Shown in pieces: positions 36,901 to 44,186 of a stretch of DNA of 64,000 nt. The position numbers and the translations under genes are program-made. The notes beneath the pieces were generated by a model, which saw only the letters and a program-made list of their open reading frames with translations, was not told where the DNA came from and ran no database searches. The number at the start of each line of letters is the position of its first letter. The stretch's first letter is position 1. This stretch comes from Planctomycetales bacterium 71-10 (GTDB lineage Bacteria > Planctomycetota > Planctomycetia > Isosphaerales > Isosphaeraceae), in NCBI GenBank assembly GCA_001898385.1, contig MKTT01000101.1, positions 1 to 64,000 on the forward strand, in the 5' to 3' direction.

Positions 36901-38237
36901 GGTTCGGCTCCCGCTTCGGGCACGACGGACTGGTCGGACTCGGGCCACCCCAGGGCGTCGAGGGCCTTGTGGAACTGGACGAACAGGCCGCTCTTGGGTT
37001 CGAGCCGGACGACCCAGCCGCGGGCCTCGGAGTCGTACTCCAGGGCGGCGAGCCGGGCGCCGAAGACGACGTGATCGCCGGCCTTGGGCCCGGCGAGGTC
37101 GAACAGCTCGAAGCCCCGGAGGTCCACCTCGGCCGAGCGTTCGGGCCGGGCCCCCCCCGCCCGGAACGACCCGGCGTCCTCGGTGGGGAGGACGACGTAT
37201 TCGACCTTGTACCGGCCCGCGGGATCGGCCGGCGTCGCCTGGATCTTGGTGTCGAACAGGACGCCGCGGCCCTTGTATCGGTCGTTGAATCGGCCGGCCC
37301 ACTCCCTGGGCGTGGACGCCCTCGCCGCCTCGTCGAGCATATCCTCCAGGCCCTGCCCCGCGAGGTTGACGTAAAGCGCGGCCTCGTCGGCCGCCTGGCG
37401 GATGCGGTCGGCGTCCTCCACCTGGCCCCCCAGGGCGTCGACCGCCTGCTTCGCCGGGGCGAGGAGCTGGTGGGCCCGGTCGAAATCCCCGGCCTCCAGC
37501 GCCGGGATCCCCTCGACGCGGCCCAGCTCGGCCACCTGGGGGTATCCCTGGCGGACGTTCCGCCAGACGCGCAGGCCGACCGTCCCCGCGACCACCAGGG
37601 CGACGAGGCCGAAGACCCAGAGCGGGTTCCGGCCGGCCCGCTTGCGAGGACGCCCCTCGACCTCGACGACGGGCCGCCGAGGGCGGCCGCCGCGGCCCTC
37701 GCCCGGGGTCGCGGGCGGGGCCGAGGGCCCGCGATCGGGCCGCGCGGGGCGCGGCCGCCTGGGCTCGGACTTCGGCGCGGCCGCCTCGGCGACGGCCGGC
37801 GCGTCGACCTCGTCTTCCCAGGAAATCTCGGCGTCCGGCGCGGTCGCGCGGTCGACGACGTCGACGGTCGCCTCGACCGCCTCCTCCAACTCGACCGGCC
37901 CTTCCTCCACCCTCCTCGGCGCGACGAACGCCTCCGAGGCGCGCCTCGAAGCGGCCGACGCGACGCGAGGGCCGGGATCCGGCAGCGGGCTCGCGGGGAG
38001 GACGAAGACCCCCTCGCCGCAGGCCGGGCATCGCAGGGCCTGGTAGCCTTCGGTCCGCTGCCCCCGGACCCGATGGCCCAGCGGGCAGACGACGTTGTAG
38101 TACTGGACCGCGGCCTCCGGCGGCGTCGCCAGGCCCTTGATCAAGCTTTTGGCGCGGCCGAAGAACCCCAAAAGGCCACCTCTTCCCGGAGGATTCTCCC
38201 GAACTTCCGACGATCCGTCGGGCCGTGCCGGGACCAC
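36897..38237 (-). CDS. Single-pass membrane protein with N-terminal zinc ribbon
   Basis: A protein of up to 446 residues. A cytoplasmic zinc ribbon (CPLGHRV near 51 and CPACGEG near 70), an acidic then Pro/Arg-rich linker (about 85-205), one membrane helix (about 210-228) and an extracytoplasmic domain of about 215 residues follow in order. The frame opens at GTG 38237; TTG at 38171 has a better-placed AGAGG site and would still keep the ribbon. It is coupled to the exported helical protein by an ATGA overlap. Function unknown. Confidence 0.75.
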   Translation of the reverse strand: MVPARPDGSSEVRENPPGRGGLLGFFGRAKSLIKGLATPPEAAVQYYNVVCPLGHRVRGQRTEGYQALRCPACGEGVFVLPASPLPDPGPRVASAASRRASEAFVAPRRVEEGPVELEEAVEATVDVVDRATAPDAEISWEDEVDAPAVAEAAAPKSEPRRPRPARPDRGPSAPPATPGEGRGGRPRRPVVEVEGRPRKRAGRNPLWVFGLVALVVAGTVGLRVWRNVRQGYPQVAELGRVEGIPALEAGDFDRAHQLLAPAKQAVDALGGQVEDADRIRQAADEAALYVNLAGQGLEDMLDEAARASTPREWAGRFNDRYKGRGVLFDTKIQATPADPAGRYKVEYVVLPTEDAGSFRAGGARPERSAEVDLRGFELFDLAGPKAGDHVVFGARLAALEYDSEARGWVVRLEPKSGLFVQFHKALDALGWPESDQSVVPEAGAEP

Positions 38238-38292
38238 GACGAACGTAAGACAGGGAGCCGGGAATTATGAGGCCGGGCGGGGCCCAGGTCAA

Positions 38293-38325
38293 CGTCGCTC
38301 CCGCCGGGGCGATGCGGGAGCGACG
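38293..38325 (-). terminator. Hairpin terminator after the PilZ gene
   Basis: Perfect 12-bp arms at 38293-38304 and 38314-38325 with a 9-nt loop, seven bases past the PilZ stop. It separates the PilZ/STAS run from the zinc-ribbon gene. Confidence 0.6.
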
Positions 38326-38331
38326 CCCCCC

Positions 38332-38778
38332 TCAGGCTCCGAGGCCCTTCGTCACGATCTCGAAGAACGCGTCGTCGCATTCGGCGAGGAAGCGGAGGCG
38401 CGTCAGGTAATCGCCGGATTCGGTCACGGACGCCTGGAGCACCTCGGCCCGGACGCAGCCGTGGTATTCGGGGGTCCCCGGCTTCAGCCACACGTCGTCC
38501 CCCTCCGCGAAGGGGAGCGGGGACAGGATGCGGGCACCGCCCCGGCTGACGTCCTCGACCCGCGCCGCGACGGTCGCGAACTGGCCCCCGGGGACCCACC
38601 CCCCGACCCAGATCCGATAGTCCACCGCGGGCCGGCGCGGGTGGATCCGCCTTTCGAGCGAGATGTGGGGGCCCCGCCGGCGCGTGGGCCCCGAGACCGC
38701 CTTCCGATGGGACGAGCGTTGCAGGTTCAATTCCTCGGCCTCCGGGACGCACGCGATGGATCGTCGCCGCCAAAGCAA
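38332..38778 (-). CDS. PilZ-domain protein, probable c-di-GMP receptor
   Basis: A 148-residue protein. ERRIHPRRPAVDYRIWV (about 42-58) supplies the R-x-x-x-R half and VEDVSRGGARIL (about 74-85) the D/N-x-S-x-x-G half of a PilZ c-di-GMP site. The rest is the expected six-stranded barrel. The N-terminal 40 residues are basic and probably disordered. It lies 67 bp downstream of two STAS genes on the same strand. An output for the effector cannot be told. Confidence 0.75.
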   Translation of the reverse strand: MLWRRRSIACVPEAEELNLQRSSHRKAVSGPTRRRGPHISLERRIHPRRPAVDYRIWVGGWVPGGQFATVAARVEDVSRGGARILSPLPFAEGDDVWLKPGTPEYHGCVRAEVLQASVTESGDYLTRLRFLAECDDAFFEIVTKGLGA

Positions 38779-38845
38779 CGCTAGGCCGCGTCCCGGAGGG
38801 CGGGGGCCGTGTCGCCGAAAAACCTCGCGCCGGCGCGTCCGGGGC

Positions 38846-39208
38846 TCAGGCCCGCAGCAACTCCATCGACGACCTCAGGTCGCGATCCACGCCGAACAGG
38901 CGGTCGAGGTTCGAGGTCCGGAACACCTGCTGGAGGACGGGCGAGAGCTCGCAGAGCCGGAGCTTGCCGTGGGTGCCGTCGACCCGGCGCTGGAGCAGGA
39001 TGAGCTTGCTGAGCAGGGTGCTGGAGATGAGCCCGACGTCGGTGAAGTCGAGGACCAGCCGGATCGGCTTGCCGTCGTTGGGGAGCTTGGCGGCGATCTG
39101 GTCGGCGACCTCCCGGACCGTGCGCTCGTCGAACAGCTGGCGGTCGAGGAAGCGGACGACCTTGACCCCGTCGACCTCCGAGATGGTGATCCGCTCTGCT
39201 GGGGGCAT
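38846..39208 (-). CDS. STAS-domain protein (second of a pair)
   Basis: A 120-residue single STAS domain. LVLDFTDVGLISSTLLSKLILL (about 51-72) holds the phosphorylation-loop Ser in the ISST position. VFRTSNLDRLFGVDRD near the C-terminus is the usual last helix. ATG at 39208 is 20 bp after the stop of the first STAS gene, so the two are co-transcribed. Such proteins act as switchable antagonists of anti-sigma factors or in stressosome-like complexes. Confidence 0.85.
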   Translation of the reverse strand: MPPAERITISEVDGVKVVRFLDRQLFDERTVREVADQIAAKLPNDGKPIRLVLDFTDVGLISSTLLSKLILLQRRVDGTHGKLRLCELSPVLQQVFRTSNLDRLFGVDRDLRSSMELLRA

Positions 39209-39228
39209 GGAGAGGGGTCCTGGCTGGG

Positions 39229-39696
39229 TCAGTCGGATTCGGGTCCGGATCGCTTGCGACGGAGGCGGCTGAGGCCGCCCGGCGTCGGCCCGGCCGGGCG
39301 CGGGGGGGCGGATTCGGGCTCGGCGGGGGCCGGGGCCTCGCCCCGCCGGACGGCGGCGGCGGCGGCGTCCCGATCGGCGACGAACTCGAAGAGCTTGTCG
39401 AGCTTGCTGGCCCGGAAGACCTCGGCCACCGTGGGATCGACGTGGCAGAACACCACGCGCCCCCCATTCTGCCTCGCGCTCCGCTGGAGTGCCACGAAAT
39501 TCCCCAGCGCCGAGGAGCCGGCGAACCCCACCCCCCCCAGGTCGATCACCACGCAGGGGGCCCCGCCCTCCTTGACGTGGCGATCGTAGATCTCGCGCAG
39601 CTCCAGCGTGGGGGCCGGATCCAGGCGCAGGCAGTCCCAGAACTCGGCCAAAAGGTGGTCGTCGACCTTGTGGACCTGCACGGACGGCTTCAGCAT
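39229..39696 (-). CDS. STAS-domain protein with charged tail (first of a pair)
   Basis: A 155-residue protein. The STAS domain (1-118) contains VVIDLGGVGFAGSSALGNFVALQ, the canonical phosphorylation loop with its GSS serine. A Pro/Glu/Arg-rich tail of about 37 residues, absent from the neighbour, ends it. ATG at 39696 follows a GGAG site. The two STAS proteins are only distantly alike and may bind different partners. No SpoIIAB-like kinase is close. Confidence 0.85.
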   Translation of the reverse strand: MLKPSVQVHKVDDHLLAEFWDCLRLDPAPTLELREIYDRHVKEGGAPCVVIDLGGVGFAGSSALGNFVALQRSARQNGGRVVFCHVDPTVAEVFRASKLDKLFEFVADRDAAAAAVRRGEAPAPAEPESAPPRPAGPTPGGLSRLRRKRSGPESD

Positions 39697-40042
39697 CGCT
39701 CCAGCACCTGTGTCGAACCCGCCCCGGCGATCCTCGCCGCTCGCCCCGGCGGGGGGGCCGGGAGCCGACGACGAAGGGCATCGTAGCAGCGCACGACGGC
39801 CCCAACCAGGCGCGACCACCGCCCGGCGGCCGGCGCTTCCCGGAAAGGCGTCGTAAGCGGAATCCCCGCGGATCGTTCCGTGTTTTTCGCTCCACACCGC
39901 GGGGCGCGACGGCCGATCGACGTCGCCAGGGCCCGCGCCTCTAGGACGGCCCGCCCCCTCCCGCGGGCTCGACTCCGGGGTACAATGGGGGCGTCCGCAG
40001 GGATGCGACGGGAGCCTTCCCCACCCGCTCGGAGCCGCCGCG

Positions 40043-41047
40043 ATGCGTTCGATGCGATATTACGGGTGCCTCACGGTCCTGATGCTGGCGGCCTCGCACC
40101 CGGCGGCCTTCGGCCAGGGGTATGAGTGGCTCGACGCGGCCCTCCCCGAACGGAGCTTCGACTTCGGGACCGTCGCCAGGGGCTCGCAGCTCCGGCACGC
40201 CTTCCCCGTCGTGAACCGCGGGACCCAGGACATCAAGATCCTGGAGTGGCGGACGAAATGCGGCTGCACCGACGTCAAGGCCGGGGCCAAGACGATCCCC
40301 CCCGGCACCCAGACGACCGTCGAGGTGACCGTCGACACCACGCGGTTCCTCGGCCACAAGCCGTCGGGGCTGACCCTGATCTTTGAAAGCCCGTCCTACG
40401 TCCAGGTGGACCTGAACACCTCGTGCTACATCCGGGGCGACATCGTCACCAGCCCCGGCCAGCTCGATTTCGGCATCGTCCGCCGCTCGTCCACGCCGCC
40501 GACGACCTCGCTGAACCTCACCTACGCCGGCGGCCGTCCCGACTGGGCCGTCACCGCGATGCACACCCAGACCGATCGCATCGAGGCCACGTTCCGGGAG
40601 GCCGGGCGATCCCCCGAGGGCCATCCCGTCTATACGCTCTCCGCGAGCCTCAAGTCGAGCGTCCCCAACGGCTACGTCAAGGACGAGGTGACGCTGGAGA
40701 CCAACGAGGGGGAGAAGATCCCCATCTCCGTCGTCGCCAACGTCCAGGGCGCGGTGGCCGTAACCCCGGCGATCGTCAACTTCGGCCAGGTGAAGCCCGG
40801 CCAGAGCGTCACCAAGACGGTCCTCGTCCGGTCCGACAAGCCGTTCAGCATCACCAAGCTCGCCACGACGAAGGACGACCTCCAGACCGACGACCAGGCC
40901 AAGGGCCCCCAGGCCGTCCATCAGGTCAAGCTGACCCTCAAGGCCCCCGCCGACCCGGGCGCGTTCCACTCGGTGATGACCGTCAAGACCGACATCCCGG
41001 ACGAGCCCGAGGCGGTCCTGAAGGCGTTCGCGACGGTCGGCCCATGA
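40043..41047 (+). CDS. Exported DUF1573 protein
   Basis: A 334-residue protein. A signal peptide (1-24) precedes a DUF1573 Ig-like domain (about 35-130) marked by FDFGTVARGSQLRHAFPVVN and the TKCGCTDV cysteine pair at 73 and 75. Two further immunoglobulin-like segments follow, the last with VNFGQVKPGQSVTKTVLV near 250. The family is common in planctomycetes and Bacteroidetes and is exported; function unknown. A TACAAT hexamer at 39981 is a likely -10 box. The stop overlaps the glycosyltransferase start (ATGA). Confidence 0.85.
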   Translation: MRSMRYYGCLTVLMLAASHPAAFGQGYEWLDAALPERSFDFGTVARGSQLRHAFPVVNRGTQDIKILEWRTKCGCTDVKAGAKTIPPGTQTTVEVTVDTTRFLGHKPSGLTLIFESPSYVQVDLNTSCYIRGDIVTSPGQLDFGIVRRSSTPPTTSLNLTYAGGRPDWAVTAMHTQTDRIEATFREAGRSPEGHPVYTLSASLKSSVPNGYVKDEVTLETNEGEKIPISVVANVQGAVAVTPAIVNFGQVKPGQSVTKTVLVRSDKPFSITKLATTKDDLQTDDQAKGPQAVHQVKLTLKAPADPGAFHSVMTVKTDIPDEPEAVLKAFATVGP

Positions 41048-42201
41048 CGTCGGGCCGCCTCGCGCTGGCCGTCGCCGACGTCAACTGGGCCACGACGGAG
41101 AGCCTGTTCCGGGAGCTGGACGAGGGGGCCGTCGAGACGCTGGCCCTCCGCTGCATGGACTACCGCAACGGCTGGCGCAAGGGGATCCGGCCGTGGTCCG
41201 CCTCGTGCCGGACGCGGGCCGCCGGGCCGAGGCGCTGGGCTCGCGACGTCCTGCTCCCCCCCGGCCTGTTGAAGCGGCTCCCCGCCCTCGGCATGAGGCC
41301 GATCGCGCTCGCCGTCCGCCGATTCTGGGCGGAGCGTCCGGACGCCCGACGCGGGCTGGTCGCCACCTACCCGTATTACGTCCGGCTGGCCGAGGCGATC
41401 CGGCCCGACGCCCTGCTCTACTACAACTTCGACGACTACGCCCTCTACTGGCCCGACCGCGCCGACGAGCTTCTCCGCCAGGAGGACGACTTGATCGGGC
41501 GATCCGACGCGACGGTCTGCACGGCGCTCGCGCAGGCGGAGGAGTTCCGCCGTCGCGTCCCGTCGGCCGCGACGCGGATCCATCACATACCCCATGGGAC
41601 GCCGGCCGCGTTCCTGGCGAGCGGGCCGCGGCATCGGCCGGGCCCCGCGCCGGCGGACGTCACGAACCTCCCTCGCCCGCTGCTCGGATACGTCGGATCG
41701 CTGGAAGACCGCCTCGACTGGCCGCTGCTGGGGGCCGTCGCGGACGCCTTCCCGGGCGGGTCGGTCGTCGCGATCGGCCGCCCCCCCGATCCGGGTGCCG
41801 AGCCATGGCGGGCGGAATGCCGCGAGGTGCTGGGACGACCCAACGTCCACGTCCTGGGCTGGCGGCGGCAGGACGAGTTGCCCTCTTACTACCAGACCTT
41901 CGATGTGAACCTAATCCCCTACCTCGTCGACCATCCGTTCAACCGGGCCTGCTCGCCCACGAAGATCATGGACGGCATGGGGGCGACTCGGCCCATCGTC
42001 GCCACGGCGGTCCCGGAGTGCCGGCTCTACACGCACCTGTTCGACGTGGCCGAGACCCGGTCGGGGTTCGTCGAGGCGGTCGGCCGGATCGTCGCGGCGG
42101 GCTCGGACGACGGCCGGGCCGCGGCCCGATTCGACCACGCGGCGGCGAACACCTGCGCCAGGGTCGCCGCGCGGGTCGTCGCGACGATCGCCCCCGCGTA
42201 A
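41044..42201 (+). CDS. GT4-like glycosyltransferase
   Basis: A 385-residue predicted cytoplasmic glycosyltransferase of GT-B fold. The N-terminal half holds YYNFDDYALYW and IHHIPHGTPAAF. The C-terminal half has PLLGYVGSLEDRLDW, NVHVLGWRRQDELPSYYQTFDVNLIPY and a RACSPTKIMDGMGATRPIV donor-site segment, in the order seen in GT4 enzymes. It is coupled to the DUF1573 gene by a four-base overlap. Sugar donor and acceptor are unknown. Confidence 0.82.
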   Translation: MTSGRLALAVADVNWATTESLFRELDEGAVETLALRCMDYRNGWRKGIRPWSASCRTRAAGPRRWARDVLLPPGLLKRLPALGMRPIALAVRRFWAERPDARRGLVATYPYYVRLAEAIRPDALLYYNFDDYALYWPDRADELLRQEDDLIGRSDATVCTALAQAEEFRRRVPSAATRIHHIPHGTPAAFLASGPRHRPGPAPADVTNLPRPLLGYVGSLEDRLDWPLLGAVADAFPGGSVVAIGRPPDPGAEPWRAECREVLGRPNVHVLGWRRQDELPSYYQTFDVNLIPYLVDHPFNRACSPTKIMDGMGATRPIVATAVPECRLYTHLFDVAETRSGFVEAVGRIVAAGSDDGRAAARFDHAAANTCARVAARVVATIAPA

Positions 42202-42279
42202 CCGCGCGCGAAGGCGACGGCCCGAGCGGGAACCATGTGGCGGCGCGACGTTTGCGCCGCTAGAGTCGTTGGCGAAACA

Positions 42280-42535
42280 TCCTGACCGTCACGGATTTTA
42301 GATGGCTGCGACGAAGACGGTCTTCCCCCCTCGCGGGGGAAGACAGACGCCAAAGGCGTCAGATGAGGGGGACGCGGAGCACGCGAGCCGCCGGGATTTC
42401 GGAGGCCCGCATGATCGGCCCGGGATCCCGACGGCCGTCCGGCGCGTCGTCCCCCTCATCCGGCCCTTCGGGCCACCTTCCCCCGCCAGGGGGGAAGGTC
42501 GTCAGGATGGCCCCCAAAATCCGTGACGGTCAGGA
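42280..42535. repeat. 20-bp perfect inverted repeat flanking element C
   Basis: Bases 42280-42299 and 42516-42535 are exact reverse complements (20 bp). They enclose repeat copy C. The sequence differs from the 22-bp flank of copy A, so each copy sits inside its own palindrome. Confidence 0.85.
42322..42497 (+). repeat. Dispersed composite inverted-repeat element, copy C
   Basis: A 176-bp element in the same orientation as copy A. It has the same boundary hairpins, a GACGCC-AAA-GGCGTC hairpin, ATGAGGGGGA box, a core holding CCCGGGATCCCGACGG, and the GGCCC-TTC-GGGCC hairpin on the right. Confidence 0.82.
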
Positions 42536-42595
42536 AAGACCCCGCCGAAACCTCCCCTGCCGGCGAATGACGACCCCGATCGAAGGAGGGCCTCG

Positions 42596-43987
42596 ATGAG
42601 CTTCGGCCTGCGTGCGCGCCTGTCGCTGATGATGTTCTTGCAGTATTTCGTGTGGGGCATCTGGCTGCCGATGCTCGCGCAACACCTCGGGCCCAACGGC
42701 CTGAAGCTCGGCGATCAGGCGACGGGCCGGATCCTGGGGGTCTATGGGATCGGCTCGATCCTCGGTCCGTTCATCCTCGGCCAGCTCGCGGACCGTTTCT
42801 TCGCCACCGAGCGCGTGCTGGCCTTCGCGCACTTCGTGGGCGGGCTGCTGCTGATCGCGACGGCCTACGCGACCTCGTTCTGGCCGATCTTCCTGCTGAT
42901 GGTCCTCTACTGCAACCTGTACATGCCGACGATCGGCCTGACCAACTCGCTGTCGTTCCGCAGCCTGGGCGAGGAGAACCAGTCGTACTTCCCGTCGATC
43001 CGCGTCTGGGGGACGGTGGGCTGGATCGCGGCCGGCCTCTTCTTCGCCGCGTACATGGAATACAACGACCTAAACTTCTACGGCTCGCTGTTCGAGGCCG
43101 TGGGGCTCTCGGGCCTGTTCGCGGGCTTCCTCTCGTTCTGGCAGGCGTCGATCGTGCCGCTGTGGAAGTCGCTGTTCGCCCTGCCGTTCGTGGGCGAGCC
43201 GACGTTCAAGGACTGCCTCCGCGTCTCCGGGTTCTTCTCGCTCCTGTACGGCCTCTACTGCCTCACCCTGCCCCACACGCCCCCGACGCCCGCGAAGGAG
43301 TCGGACCCCATCGACAAGAAGTCGGCGATCCTGGAGTCGCTGGAGCTGATGAAGTTCCGCTCGTTCGCGGTCCTCATCGTGGTGGCGGCGCTGATCGGGA
43401 TCATGCTGGCGTTCTACTTCGCCTGCGAGAACTACTTCCTCGAATCCGTGGGCGTCGAGCCGAAGCAGATCGGGGCGTTCATGACGATCTCGCAGTTCGC
43501 CGAGGCCGCGGTCGTCCTGCTGATCCCCTGGTCGGTCGCCCGGCTGGGCTTCAAGACGACGATGCTCATCGGCATGGCGGCCTGGGCGGCGCGGTTCGGC
43601 CTCTCGGCGATCGGGTATCCCAAGGGGCTCATGATCGGCACGCTGGGCCTGCACGGCTTCGCGTTCGGGTTCTTCTTCATCGTGGCCCAGATGTTCGTCG
43701 ACCGGGCCGCGAGCAAGGACATCAAGGCGTCGGCCCAGTCGCTGCTGATCTTCGTGATCTACGGCCTGGGGACGGTGGCCGGCAGCTTCGTCGCCGGCGA
43801 GGTCCTCGCCCACTTCACCACCGGGCAGGGCGCCGCCGGCCATGACTGGCGCGCCATCTGGATGGGCCCCTTCATCCTGACCCTGGTCTGCATGGGCCTG
43901 TTCGCCTTGCTGTTCAAGGAAGGCCAGATCGGCCAGATCCGCGACGAGGCCGACGCCCACGCCGAGCCCGGCGTCGCGGCCCACTGA
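42596..43987 (+). CDS. MFS transporter, nucleoside:H+ symporter-like
   Basis: A 463-residue protein with about twelve membrane segments. The N-terminal LSLMMFLQYFVWGIWLPML and later RVWGTVGWIAAG segments recall the NupG/XapB nucleoside symporter branch of the MFS, which imports nucleosides with protons. A hydrophilic loop of about 40 residues (PPTPAKESDPIDKKSAI) divides the two halves. Substrate is inferred only from family resemblance. Transcribed alone. Confidence 0.8.
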   Translation: MSFGLRARLSLMMFLQYFVWGIWLPMLAQHLGPNGLKLGDQATGRILGVYGIGSILGPFILGQLADRFFATERVLAFAHFVGGLLLIATAYATSFWPIFLLMVLYCNLYMPTIGLTNSLSFRSLGEENQSYFPSIRVWGTVGWIAAGLFFAAYMEYNDLNFYGSLFEAVGLSGLFAGFLSFWQASIVPLWKSLFALPFVGEPTFKDCLRVSGFFSLLYGLYCLTLPHTPPTPAKESDPIDKKSAILESLELMKFRSFAVLIVVAALIGIMLAFYFACENYFLESVGVEPKQIGAFMTISQFAEAAVVLLIPWSVARLGFKTTMLIGMAAWAARFGLSAIGYPKGLMIGTLGLHGFAFGFFFIVAQMFVDRAASKDIKASAQSLLIFVIYGLGTVAGSFVAGEVLAHFTTGQGAAGHDWRAIWMGPFILTLVCMGLFALLFKEGQIGQIRDEADAHAEPGVAAH

Positions 43988-44017
43988 CCTCGCGACCGCG
44001 CGGCGGCGGGGACCTCC

Positions 44018-44126
44018 CCCGCCGCCGTCGCGTAGAATAGGAGGACGCTGCGAGGCCATCCGGGTGATCTTGAAACCCTGGAGGCCGTCCCGCCGCCGTC
44101 GCGTAGAATAGGAGGACGCTGCGAGG
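44018..44126. repeat. Tandem direct repeat, 38 bp, period 71 bp, with TAGAAT boxes
   Basis: Bases 44018-44055 and 44089-44126 are identical over 38 bp. Each copy contains TAGAAT, like the presumed -10 boxes elsewhere in the window, and an AGGAGG. The second copy ends 60 bp before the GTG start at 44187. Two tandem promoters are possible. Confidence 0.75.
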
Positions 44127-44186
44127 GCGCGTCGCCGGGAACGTCGAGGCGGGGCCCCGCGGGCGGCGGGCGGGAGACGAATCGTC

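Larger units (their letters stand above)
42202..42595. other. Gene-free region filled by repeat element C
   Basis: Most of this 394-bp gap is copy C of the dispersed element with its 20-bp flanking inverted repeats. The remaining 60 bp before 42596 carry the leader of the transporter gene, with a weak AAGGAGG site. Confidence 0.7.

Noticed and set aside
44018-44126. CRISPR-like repeat-spacer unit
   Set aside because: Only two direct copies exist, with a promoter-like hexamer inside; no array continues.
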